Below are positions 53,754 to 64,000 of a stretch of 64,000 nucleotides of DNA, piece after piece (position 1 is the first letter of the stretch; the number at the start of each line of letters is the position of its first letter). The DNA lies in NCBI RefSeq assembly GCF_041956535.1, contig NW_027192209.1:511408-575407 (forward strand). The letters run 5' to 3'. This DNA comes from Calcarisporiella thermophila CBS 279.70. Taxonomy: Eukaryota > Calcarisporiellomycota. The position numbers and the translations under genes are program-made. The notes beneath the pieces are model-generated. The model ran no database searches. It was not told the DNA's origin and saw nothing but the letters and a program-made list of their open reading frames with translations.

Positions 53754-56700
53754 ATGGCGTTCCCCTCGCATCATCATCCTTCGCGACCGGTGGATCGCGA
53801 GAAGGCTGAAACCGAGCTGGCCCTCAATGTCAAGAAGGCGACGAGTCCTGATGAGACTGCGCCGAAGCAAAAGCATGTCCGGAGTAAGCCCATTGCTAGA
53901 ATTAGCTGAGATTTGCGCGTCCACGCATCCATTAACCTTGTCTTTCAAACCCGTGCCCCCATTAAAGGCTGCATCGTATACACATGGGACTACCACACCT
54001 CCCAATCGATCTGGACGCTTCTCAAGATGCAGCCCATCTTGTCAGATGAGGTGCAAACCTTCAAAGCCCTCATCACCGTGCACAAGCTCCTATGCGATGG
54101 CCATCCCAATGTATGCTTTATCAAGCACTAATCTAATCTCGCGCCCCCATCCTAGGCTAACCCTCATCGTATTCCCATTTCTGTTACAGATTCTCAGAGA
54201 GGCACAGGCGGAGCTGCCATGGGTCCAATCTTGTTCGAGATCGGTCATGGGCGATGGCTCGCGCGGGTATGGCACGCTCATTCGAGCCTATGTTGAATTT
54301 TTGCTCGCTAAGCTGAATTACCATCGCGTGCATCCGGACTTCACCGGCAATTTCGACTACAAGGAGTACGTCAGCTTGAAGGGAATTGATGACCCCAACG
54401 AAGGGTAAGCCATTTTTGCTCGTCTCTGTTGTCAGCCCATCTCTCTCCAAACGACTTCTAACCTGTGCTCTTTGCCCCTCCTCCTTCCATTTCCCTTCCA
54501 TCTTAGCTACGAAACAATCAGCGATCTCATGAATCTTCAAGACCAGATAGACGCATTCCAAAAGCTGATTTTCTCACAATTCCGCCCATCCACTAACAAC
54601 GAATGCCGAATTGCCGCCCTGGTTCCCTTGGTGGAGGAGAGCTACGGTATCTACAAGTTCGTAACAAACATGCTCCGTGCGATGCACAGGCGTACCGATG
54701 CAATCGACGCTTTGGAGCCGCTTCGGACTCGCTTCAATGCCCAACACTACCGGCTTCTGAAGTTCTACTACGAATGCTCGAATCTCAAGTATTTGACTAG
54801 TTTGACGAGCGTGCCAAAGCTTCCACAGGTATAGCCCAATGCCTCTTTGCGTTCTCATTGAAATAAAAGAATACGGACTAATCAGTGGACGCTCTAGGAT
54901 CCCCCCTCCCTCATGGATACATCTGGCCCGCCCTCACTTCCTAAGCGCCAAGCCACTGTACGCGATCCCACCCCTACTCCACCACCCCCCCAACCCGACC
55001 CCGAACCTATCATCGATTTTTGGTCAGAAACACAAGCGCAGCAGCAGCGCGAATATGAAATGCAGCAACAGTTGCTCGCGCAACAACACCAGGCGGAGCT
55101 CGAGCGCCAGCGCCAACTGCAGCTGCAACAGCAACGTGAATTTGAGGAGCTGCAGCGCATCCAAGCAGAGCGCGAACGGCAGCAGAGAGAACAGCTGATG
55201 CGCGAGCAGATGCAGCGGCAGACTGAAGGTCGTGTGTTGGAGCTGGAGAGGGAACTTCTAGGGCTGAGAGGACAATTTGAGAGGGACCAACTCTCCCTGC
55301 AGCAATATGACCAGGTGAGTAGTAGTCGCACGGATGTGGATCGCCTGGGATAGGAATATTTATGTGTGTCCTTTATTCATCTATAGCGAGTGAAAGCCCT
55401 TGAAAATGAACTGAGCCAGTTGAATTTGAATGCCCAACAGCGCGACGCCTCTAAAGACGAGCTAATCAAGTCGCTTCAGGGTGAGTTGTCTCATTTATTT
55501 TCCCGTGTTTTTTACTTTTTTAAATACAAACACTGATCTGTGTTAATGTTTTCCATTTTTTCCTTTTTGTCTAGATCAAATTGCTATGTGGAAGAATAAG
55601 TACGAAGCCCTTGCTAAACTCTACTCGCAGCTACGTCAGGAGCATCTGGAGCTTCTGAACAAGACAAAGCAATTGCAGCTCAAGGCAAACTCGGCACAGG
55701 AGGCAATCGAGCGCATGGAGCGGTTGCAAGGCGATATGAAAGCAAAGAACATGGAGCTTGCGGATATGATCCGGGAGAGGGATCGGGCAAGAAATGAACT
55801 TGAGCGATTGAAATCGGTATTTTTCAGATCCATTTTGAACCCAGCACCCATATTGATTCATCTTACCCCCCACCCTCCCTCCCCCTTTGTAGAGCCATTT
55901 GGACGAACTGAACCGGCTTCGTCGCGAGCTCTCGGATGCGAATACCCGCGTGGAAGAGCTCGGTCGCACGAAAGGCGCTGAGGTGGAGCGCTTGCTCTCC
56001 AAATTCAACCGGGAGAAGAGTGAGTTGGAGTCGGTAGCTCGCGACAAACAGCACACGATTGACGATCTGCTGAGGCAGTTGGAGGAGCGCCGTGCGGAGG
56101 TGGAGCGTATTCAACAGGAGAAGGACGAAGAGATTGCGATCATGCAAGCGGGAATGGACCAAAGCTTGCTGGCGCTGGCGGATCTGCAGCGGAATTCGGG
56201 CGATAAGGAGTCTACCCTGCAAACCCAGCTCGATTCCTTGACACGGCAGCACATCGCGAAGCTGGCCCAAATCCTCGACAGCATCCTGGCCTCCTGCATC
56301 CAGAAGGTGGCCGATGGCGTCTATGACCTCGAGGTGGGCGGGCCTGGAAACCAGAACGCCACCCCGGAGTTTGCGCTCTCGCTGATTGAGATGGCGACGG
56401 CCTCGTCGAACGAGTTCTCCACCGCATTCAGCATCTACCTGCAGGGGGGGAAGAAGGGGGGCGATCCCACCGACGTGATCTCCGCCGCGACCAACTTGGC
56501 GCAGGCCATCGTCGACGTGATGGCCAACCTGAAGGGGGTGACACGCCTGGCGCAGAACGACGAAAAGGTGGAGGAGCTGATCACGTCAGGGAAGAGCGCG
56601 GGCGAGCGGGCCATCTCCTTCTTCTCCAGCGTCACGTCGAAGAAGATAGACGCGCTGTCGGCGGTCCAGCGGCCCGAGGTGGTCCTCAAGAGGAACATGG

Positions 56701-57503
56701 AGCTGCAGCAGGCGTTGCAGCACGCGTCGCAGCTCACGGAGAAGCTCGTGGGCAGGCAGGCGGGCGTTTCGTCGATGGCGGACTCGGAGCTGGGCGACCT
56801 GGTCGAGCGGGAGATGTTGAGCGCGGCGCGCGCGGTCGAGGAGGCCACCGCCAAGATCCAGGCCCTGATGCAGGCGCCGCGCCCCGAGGTGTCGAGCACG
56901 GAGTTGCAGGTGCACTCGGCCATCCTGGACTCGGTGATGGCCATCACCAACGCCATCGCGCACCTGATCCGGTGCGCCACCGACGCGCAGCAGGAGATTG
57001 TGGCGCAGGGGCGCGGCACCAGCTCGGCGCAGGCCTTCTACAAGAAGAACAACCGGTGGACGGAGGGACTGATTTCGGCGGCGAAGGCGGTGGCGGTGGC
57101 GACTAACATCCTGGTGCAGGCGGCGGACGGGGTCATCCACGACACACACTCGCTGGAGCAGCTCATTGTCGCGTCCAACGAGGTGGCGGCGGCCACCGCG
57201 CAGCTCGTGGCGGCCTCGCGCGTCAAGGCGACCTTCATGTCGCGCACGCAGGAGCGGCTCGAGGCGGCCGCGCGCGCCGTCACCGACGCGGCCTCCGCCT
57301 TGGTCAAGGCGGTCAAGACGATTGCGCAGCAGCGCGCCGAATCCAAGAGTCGCACGGACTATGCACGCATGGCGGCCCACGAGTTCAAGGTCAAGGAGAT
57401 GGAGCAACAGGTGCTGATCCTGCGGCTCGAGCAGGAGCTCACCAATGCCCGCAGGGAGCTCGCGGAAATGCGCAAGGTGTCCTACCACCAAGACGAAGAC
57501 TAA
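53754..57503 (+). CDS. SLA2: Sla2/End4 endocytic adaptor (Hip1R family)
   Basis: Links clathrin coats and PI(4,5)P2 membrane to actin at endocytic sites. Exons are 53754-53883, 53968-54110, 54190-54404, 54507-54828, 54898-55314, 55387-55480, 55575-55816 and 55893-57503, giving 1057 residues. An ANTH domain (about 15-270) has CIVYTWDYHTSQSIWTLLK, GYGTLIRAYVEFLLAKL and DLMNLQDQIDAFQKLI. A Pro/Gln-rich stretch (about 285-325) and a long coiled coil (about 315-660) follow. The C-terminal actin-binding I/LWEQ (THATCH) module (about 850-1030) contains ILDSVMAITNAIAHLIRCAT and FYKKNNRWTEGLISAAKAVA. The last exon is very GC-rich and has a 355-codon antisense frame that is a shadow. Confidence 0.95.
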
Positions 57504-58484
57504 ACCGCTTCCTCCCTTCCCCCCTCTCCCCCCTCTTCCCCCTCTTCCCCCTCCTCCTCCCCCTCTCTTTCCAGCCCTACCGTGCTTGGGGTGACCGACC
57601 CATCTTCGGCCATGAGCGCGGAGTGCATCTCTTTTCTTTTTCTGCTTTTGCATGATTTTACGCTTGATAACGCCTCCCTATTTCTCTATCTCTATCACTT
57701 CCCCTTATATATATATATGTTTTGGCCTTTCCTCTTTTTTATCCCTTTCGGAGTGTATGATTTTTTTATAACCTTTTTTTTTTTCTCCCTAAAAGACGTC
57801 TTTTTCCTAAGAAAGCAATTGGGAGAGGGTGCTCCATTCGCTCTGTCGATGTATACTTTGACGAAGATCGAGTGGAAAAAGAAACAACTTTTCCTTCCAT
57901 TTTCCATGAGGAGGAGAGGAGAGAAGGGAGGAAAGGCAATGAACAATGGGAATGGGGTAAAAAAGATAATAACACACTATTACTATTTCAGATGGAGAAT
58001 AAAAAAACATAGAACCAGGTATGCTTCAGAATCATCATTATAGATAAACGAGAAGAGGAAGAATAAGAAGACTATAGATATACACAAAACGACAAAACAA
58101 AAACTCTAAAAAGCTAATAATATGATATTATGATAGGAGGATATAAGAGAAAAAAAAAAGGAGAAAAAACTATAGCTAGCATTATATAATGAACTCTTTT
58201 TTTTAGGGGGGGGGAGAGAAAAAAATATAAAAGGCAGTCGGAATAGATAGTAAGCTGAAATAAAATATATATATATATAGAAATGTATATAAAAGAAAAA
58301 AAAAGAAAAGATATACAATATGGAAGCCTCGCCCTTCTAAATCCAACATGGAGAGATAAAAATAAACTAGAAATAGAATGATAGCACTGAAGGGGAAAAA
58401 AAAAAGAAGAGACATGCACACAACATGGATGACGAGTCATAAGAGAATAGAAAAGCTCAGAGTGCAAATGAAAAAGCGGCGAAT
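57504..58484. other. Convergent spacer between SLA2 and the cyclin gene
   Basis: Starts with a strongly pyrimidine-rich tract (57508-57575) in the SLA2 3' flank, then AT-rich sequence with ATATAT runs (57711-57720, 58265-58280). Low-complexity frames on - (57695-58467) are shadows. No gene is supported. Confidence 0.5.
57508..57575 (+). repeat. Polypyrimidine tract (CCCTCTTCCC-like)
   Basis: About 68 bp almost entirely of C and T with irregular CCCTCTT/CCCCTC units, directly after the SLA2 stop. Such mirror-like homopyrimidine runs can form triplex DNA. Likely part of the 3' untranslated region. Confidence 0.6.
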
Positions 58485-60366
58485 TCAGCTCTCCACATGC
58501 CCGTTTATCGGCTTCATCCCAGGCTGGTTCGTCACCAACGAAGGGAACATACAGCCTCCACCCGGCGGAGGCATTGGGATGGACACCTGCATCGCGACAG
58601 CAGGGGCCAAGCCCTCCTGTATGGCCGAGGCGGAGGAGTAGTAGTGGTGTTGCTGAAACGGGGGTTGCTGCTGCTGCTGCTGCTGGAGGTGATACGGAAT
58701 CCCAGGCTGCGGCGAATAGGACAATGGAGGTGCTGGTTGCGGATAAGACCGCGCTGAAAGCGAGGCGTTACGCTGTGGGGGCATGATGGAGGGGGTAGCC
58801 TGTGCATCCACCGCTGCGCCGGGCTTCTCCTCCTCCGAGCCGGAGCTGGTGTCTGCTTTTGGTCCACTGGCGGATTCCGTAGCACGGAACTTTTGGTCGG
58901 CCGACGCAATCGTTGGGGGCGGCGTCAGGATGGACGCGGGTGGGTGCGCAGGGATCTCAGGGGGGGCAACCGACCCATTTCTTGGCAGTCCACCTCTCAA
59001 TCCATCACAATGCAACGGCTCAGCCGGGGCGTGGCAAATGGCCGGATGTGTGTATGCCGAGTGATACACCTCTGTTGGCGTGGGCGGAGGGAGATGTGGC
59101 CGGTAGTGGGGGGGATGCACGGGCGGAGGAGGCGGGCGCACCATGGGGACGTAGATGGAGGGCTGTTCGACCTGGCTTACCAGATTCACAGCTGGGAGGG
59201 GCGGGTGCGGGGGAGGGTTGGAATAGAGCTGCGATCGCTGTTGCAACTGTTCAGGGCTGTCAATGACGACGATGACCTCCGGGGTCCTTGCAGTCGTGAT
59301 GCCGAACTGAGAATGAAGCGGCTGCGGCTGAGAGCGAGGGGAAGTGTAATGGGGGGGAGTACGCATCATAGGAGGACTAGGGGTTGTGCGATCGGCAGAG
59401 GGCGAGTGATGGGAGGGCTGTAACTGCTGATGAGGCATCATCGCCTTGTGTTCTCCTCTAGCTCTGTAATGCGGGGACACTCCATTCTTTCCTCCATTCG
59501 CTGATTCCGCCGCATTCCCACCCGCATTCCCACTCCAGCTTCCCCCCGCTCCATTATTAGCTTGCTTTGACCGCGTTGGGGATACCGGCGCTTGCTTTCC
59601 TGGCGACCCTGAGCGCTCAGAGGGGGGTGTGGCAAGCAGTTCTCCAGGATAGTTGGAGAGGTGATTGCGGCGATGTTCCTCCTCTGCCAGCCAGTGACGC
59701 AGCAACTGATCACCATAATTCTGCAGCTCCTCAATAGGCACTGCAAGATGGAATTCGCACAGGACCAGAAATTCTCGCTCCAGGATATTGAGCTCGTGTA
59801 CAGGGAGGCCTCCAACCTAATGGGTAGGAATCATCCATGATTAATTCCCGTCATGGTTAGAAAGAAAGAGAGGAGAGAGGGGGGCGGAGAGGGAATACCT
59901 TTGCGTAGCGTGAGTTGGTGTAAAATACATCTGAAAAATACTTTGATGCAATCACCACCCCCGAGATAATTAGCCGGTGAATGTTGTATGAATTGATGGT
60001 AAATGGATGGCCAGTTTTTTGGACCGTGTATCGAGCCATACGGTCAAAATAGACCAGCAGCGACAGGAAACATTCATTGGGGCAAGGGCAATATTTGAGA
60101 ATGCGTACCAGATACGCGTGGATGTCGATGGCGGGCAGTGAACGCGCGTGGAAGCGAGTGTAATTTGGGTGCACCCAAGATTCGTCACCCTCACGCGTTG
60201 ATAGAGCGCGAGTGGGGCTTTCTGGAGCACCAGAGCCGGCCACAGCGGTAGAAGAGCTCAGCGGCTTGAGCAGCTGATCATTCGCTTTTGTGATGCGCTC
60301 AAGGCAGCACGCAAGCATGCGCAACATTTCAAGGGTTGGGAAATTGGCAAGATTGAGGTGGTGCAT
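58485..60366 (-). CDS. Pho80/Pcl-type cyclin
   Basis: Regulatory partner of a Pho85-type cyclin-dependent kinase, acting in phosphate, glycogen or cell-cycle control. Exons in transcription order are 60366-59899 and 59816-58485, giving 599 residues. The Pho80-type cyclin fold (about 70-190) is visible: IDIHAYLVRILKYCPCPNEC, LVYFDRMAR, INSYNIHRLIISGVVIASKY, FSDVFYTNSRYAKVGGLPVH and ELNILEREFLVLCEFHLAV. A long, probably disordered tail of about 390 residues is rich in Pro, Ser and Gln, and is far longer than in yeast Pho80. Divergent from the Whi5-like gene, 2.57 kb apart. Confidence 0.88.
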
Positions 60367-62935
60367 TTTATGATTAATGGGAATGTTGAATTAGAACTAA
60401 AATCGAGAGAGGAAAGGGGGTAGGAGGGGGGACGGCAAGCAGGAAAGGAGGGAAGACAACAGGAAGCAAGTGGTGATATTTCAACTAACAAAGATTATCA
60501 CGAAACACCCCTTCACAGACCAATCTTTCTCTATGATACAATGGGCTCTTCATTCGCGTACACGAACATAAAATGGAAAAGAGGCAAGAGAAGAGCAGAG
60601 AGAGGGGGGGGGGGAGGGCGGAGAAGATGGAGAGTGGAAACTGGATATTTTGTCCCCCAAAATATGAGATGTTCCTAGGAGTGAGATGGACTCAAGATGA
60701 AACTAGTTTTTGATTGATTTCTTTCGCATAGAAAAAAATTTTTTAAAGGTATCAAACGAACTTTAGCAGAAACATAAGAGGGGGGGAGGGGGGGCGAGAA
60801 CGTCACAATGTATTACGTCATGCGGGGGAGGCCTATAACTGTGGGCGATAGAGCCGAGGCTCTTAAGCCATCTGGAAAACAAAAGCTTAATTAAAAAATG
60901 CATTGAGGATGGATGTGCTGTCCCCCTTTTAGACTTAGGTTGGATCCGGCAGCTGTAATGGCACTCATTGATGCGATAACTTGTTAGTTGCAGGACCCCT
61001 TCAAGAACCGGTCTTCGGTCGAGGAAGGTTTCCTCGAGGGTTAGGTAGCCGAAGGAGAGGCGGCTCGTTTCCAAAGGGACGCGGGCGGCTAGGACTTGTG
61101 CTCCCCGTTTGAAGTCAGATTGCAAACTAAAGTAGGAAGAAAATAGATCCAGAGCCCGGCTAGGAACAAAAATGTCGGGTTGGGCTTAAATTCTGAAATA
61201 ACCTTCATATGCAGCAGAGCGCCGAAACATTACGACCAATCCCTAGCTTCCCCTTTCATCTCGGCTCCCTCCCCTCTCCCCACCCGCGGTCCCATTATCG
61301 CCAGCGCTGGCCGCACGCGCAAGGATAAGGAAAACCCCTCTTTCCCTGGCCTCCTATGGTGCCAAAACGCTTTGACACAGCATAAGCAACCTCCATACAG
61401 TAGTCCTCGTCGCGATGGCAAGACGGGGTTACTGGTTAGCTGACAATCCAGCCTTTTGCAGCGCTAATGCAGCGTTATACAGTTTAGATATGGAAAGCAT
61501 CTGTGGAATTAATTATGGGAGCAGGGTGTGGTTGCCGAGCGCGTCAGGACTTGTTTAGCTGTGCATTGCCCGAATTAAAATCCGGTCTGTTCTGGTCGGG
61601 TAGGCTTCCCATCTTTAATTGCTTGCGCCTATAGAGAATAGGTAGGGATCCTCAGCACACGCACCTATAAGCCATGCATTCCGCCCTCGACTCCTACACC
61701 ACGGCTCAGATTGGAAGCATGTGCGTGTAGGGGGGGGGGGGCGGTTCGGATCGATGCAATAGGCCCTCCGAGGGATGGGGCTGCTATTTAGAATTTCAAA
61801 GCCGTGTTCTCCAAGTGTCAGCTGTACAAAGGAAGGTGATACCCCCGCTTTTCATTGTTTGGGCTGAAATAATAGAATTCTATCCTTCGTGATATCCAGC
61901 ATGTTAACATAGGGAGACGAGGGAGAGCCGGACTGGCCAGGGAAGCCCATAAATTCACACATGGAGCTTCCTTTCATACTTGCAAATCCTCTACATCGAC
62001 GCCAGCAATAGGGCAGCGCCCCTCTTATCGCATTTGGGCGACAAGCTGGATGGCGGCTGGCATTTGCATTATAAATTAAGAAAGACTCCATTGCATTGGT
62101 TTAACACGGTTTGCATAAGCTTTCTTCCTCTAGTCCATTATCGGACCTTCACAGCTGACAAGTGTGAACACGGTCTGAATATACCAAAGGAATGGAGGAG
62201 CCTGCCTAATCACGCGGATTCGTACTCTATTTGAGGAATGGAATCGCGGTGGGCGAACAGGAGGACAGAATTAGAAGGGGCGCCACCGAATGTACAAGAA
62301 AATTTTTGTGTCCATTTAGCCAGAATGAAATCCGAGGCGACGTTTCTGGCTCGCATTGGATAATGCTCAAAGAGCAACAGCAAAATTTATGTTGCAATTA
62401 AGAAATTTAATGCCCATTACAAATATGAACCCGCCGGCTCATATAATTCGAGAAGATATGGAGAGGAATCCAGAGCACGCTCCACCATGGATGCAAATTG
62501 AACTGCCATGCCAGTTTCTTGACGTGAAGCTGGCACAATGAAGGCCTTTGAGCATCACCATCCTCGACACACTTTGTATTGGTCCAAGCTCGTTTTTTTT
62601 TTTCCAGAGTGTGCGATCAATATTTTTCTTAACCCTTGTTTCGAACGGAAAGATTTATTAAAATCGATTGGAAATGAGGCAAGCCTCGATACCATTCGTT
62701 ATGAGGCGAAAACTTCATAAAAAGAAACAACCGCTCTCTCAAATACTCGCCAGCCAAAAAAAAAAAGCTTTCGCGAAGTTTCCCCCTCTGCAGGTTTTTT
62801 TTTTTGCTCCCTCGCGCCAGCCTTCATTTCGCCTCTTGTTCTATTTATTATGTAAATTCTACCCCCATCATATAGCGTGTCTAGTTGAATTGTAATTATA
62901 GCCCTGCTGTTGTATTTCAATATTTATAATCCACC
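60367..62935. other. Long divergent intergenic region between the cyclin and Whi5-like genes
   Basis: 2.57 kb without a confident gene. It contains poly-G runs near 60607, 60781 and 61731. An open frame of 120 codons on - (60763-61125) looks partly protein-like and follows a splice-acceptor-like TTTAG, but no domain or matching exons could be found. Other frames (61180-61443, 62356-62541) have no features. The right end carries an SBF/MBF-type element. Confidence 0.4.
62769..62777. promoter_or_regulatory. Candidate SBF/MBF (Swi4/Swi6-type) site
   Basis: TTTCGCGAA contains the SCB/MCB-like core TTTCGCG and the palindrome TTCGCGAA. It lies about 160 bp upstream of the ATG of the Whi5-like gene. 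Related words (GGCGAAAA near 62705, TTTCGCC near 62827) lie nearby. Function is inferred from the consensus only. Confidence 0.35.
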
Positions 62936-63893
62936 ATGGCAGAAATATCTCATCATGACCTATCCATGGTAAGTCCTGTACTTGGCTGTATATTTTCCCC
63001 ACGGGCGGACTCGCAATCATGGATCTTGACATCCTCTCCCCCTCACTTGCTATATATAGACGCTGCGGCGGCTGCGCACCCGCCTGGTGTTCGCCAGGCT
63101 CAAGGCCCAGAAGGGCTGGGAGCACCTTGATATCGGGACGCTCGAGAGGAAGTATCTCAAGGACACAACCAAGTCCAGCCTGAGGAACTGGCACCACTCG
63201 CCACGGTTCCCGCTGAGCCCCGAGCCGCCCTCATCGGGCGTTCGGCAGTACCGGCAGCCGCAGGAGCTGGAGAGCGTGAGGAGCACGCCCCCGCCGCCCG
63301 CCCGCTCGCATCCCCCCCGCACCCCCTCCCCCGCAAGATCGACCAAGGACGAAGAGGATGCCGCCCACATGATGCTGCTCCTCTACCACTCGCCCAGCCC
63401 CCGCCCCGCCACCACTCCCCCGATCTCGTCGGGCAACCCCGGGCATCGAGACTACTTCCCGGCGCTGCCGTCGGCCGCCTCCGCCTCCTCCGCCTCCAAC
63501 GTCTACCTCCCCGCCAAGCGCTCGCGAACCCTGACCGAGCCGGCCGGCGGAAGCGGCAGTCCGCTCCGGTTCAGCCGCACCGCTGGCGACGAGCATGACG
63601 ACGCCGAGGAGACTAGCCCGACTCTAAGGCTCGCCACCCTGCCCACCTACGAGTCCAAGTCCGACACCGAGGAGCGCTTGGAGGGCGGGCGGCTGGGCAA
63701 TGCGGCGGCGCACCGGCAGTTCTTCACGCCGCCGCCCTACACCGAGTACCTGGAGTTCTTCCACAAACGGCCGCTGGAGCATAGAAAACACCTGGACGCG
63801 GCGGTGGAGGGCCAAGGCGAGACGAGGTCCGACCCCGAGAGCGCTCGCCAGCAGGTCCTCGCCCCCATGGCCATCAGCAATCTGATCATGTAG
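62936..63893 (+). CDS. Whi5/Nrm1-like G1/S transcription repressor (candidate)
   Basis: Candidate nuclear repressor of G1/S transcription that would bind SBF/MBF. Exons are 62936-62968 and 63060-63893, giving 288 residues. The first exon encodes only 11 residues. Residues 12-45 hold TLRRLRTRLVFARLKAQKGW, similar to the short basic helix (L-x2-RL-x2-A-x2-K-x3-GW) of the Whi5/Nrm1 (GTB) motif. The rest is low-complexity and rich in Pro, Ser and Thr, with many Ser-Pro and Thr-Pro pairs (for example TPPPPARSHPPRTPSPARS), typical of CDK targets. The identification rests on one short motif plus Ser/Thr-Pro content and context. GC-ending codons are extreme. Confidence 0.55.
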
Positions 63894-63967
63894 ATTTAAA
63901 TAGTGTTAGCCACTGTGTTGTATTTTTTATTTGATTGAGTCTTGTGTACAGATTTATCTCATTTCGT

Positions 63968-64000
63968 TATCCTCCTCCTCCTCCTCCTCCTCCTCCTCCT
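63968..64000 (+). repeat. Trinucleotide microsatellite (CCT)n
   Basis: An uninterrupted run of about ten CCT units reaches the window edge, so its full length is unknown. It lies in the 3' flank of the Whi5-like gene. Confidence 0.85.

Noticed and set aside
56586-57653. 355-codon - frame across the SLA2 3' exon
   Set aside because: Antisense to the conserved I/LWEQ module, with low-complexity Arg/Gly/Leu composition; a shadow of GC codon bias.
57695-58467. Several Phe/Tyr-rich - frames
   Set aside because: Low-complexity translations of A-rich 3' flanking sequence.
62356-62541. 61-codon + frame
   Set aside because: Begins at TTG, no homologous features, and no exon context upstream of the Whi5-like gene.

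Overview
The window looks like nuclear DNA of a filamentous or dimorphic ascomycete. The genes carry many short GT-AG introns (mostly 55-110 nt). The content is typically fungal: an HSF-type factor, a Yap/Pap1-like bZIP, a Skt5/Chs4-type chitin synthase activator, LOA1/VPS66, SAGA Ada1, Dsc3, Kex2, Sla2, a Pho80-type cyclin and a Whi5/Nrm1-like protein. Class II eIF4E (4EHP) and a DUF7707-like GPI protein argue against a Saccharomyces-type yeast. A basal ascomycete such as a Taphrinomycotina member is possible, but that is inference only. I see no rRNA, tRNA, CRISPR array, virus or intact transposon. Gene models come from my own splicing of reading frames. Nearly all close in phase to the last base, which is strong internal evidence for them.

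Layout, left to right. 1-5.6 kb: two transcription factor genes (HSF-type and bZIP), both +. 6.1-10.6 kb: a tandem pair of P450 genes on - with identical intron phases. 12.7-18.7 kb: a Skt5/Chs4-type protein, a LOA1-type acyltransferase and SAGA Ada1, all on -. 18.9-26.7 kb: Dsc3, 4EHP, ribosomal protein uS3 and WBP11 on +, with a GPI-anchored Cys-rich protein on - between uS3 and WBP11. 26.7-30.3 kb: an ambiguous open region, then an alpha/beta hydrolase whose second exon is one base out of frame. 30.5-35.2 kb: divergent MRH4-type DEAD-box helicase and ERB1. 35.4-42 kb: calmodulin-like protein (-), Mdm31 (-), arginase (+) and mitochondrial SHMT (-). 43.2-49.9 kb: a 66-residue secreted peptide (-), kexin (+), an AN1 zinc-finger protein (+) and a cystinosin-like PQ-loop protein (+). 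50.4-57.5 kb: a third, unrelated P450 (-) and Sla2/End4 (+). 58.5-63.9 kb: a Pho80-type cyclin (-) divergent from a Whi5/Nrm1-like protein (+) across 2.6 kb.

Functional links. Most genes are housekeeping genes with no cluster logic. Three sets merit attention. (1) The tandem P450s could form a small specialised-metabolism locus, though no terpene cyclase, PKS or NRPS is visible. (2) A small secreted peptide with an Arg-Arg site lies next to, and divergent from, the Kex2-type protease that cuts such sites. (3) A Pho80-type cyclin and a Whi5-like repressor share a long intergenic region with an SBF/MBF-type element near the Whi5-like gene.

Base composition is uneven. Most of the window is moderately AT-rich, but the third P450, the last exon of SLA2 and the Whi5-like gene use strongly GC-ending codons. 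This creates long antisense open frames there, which I reject as genes.
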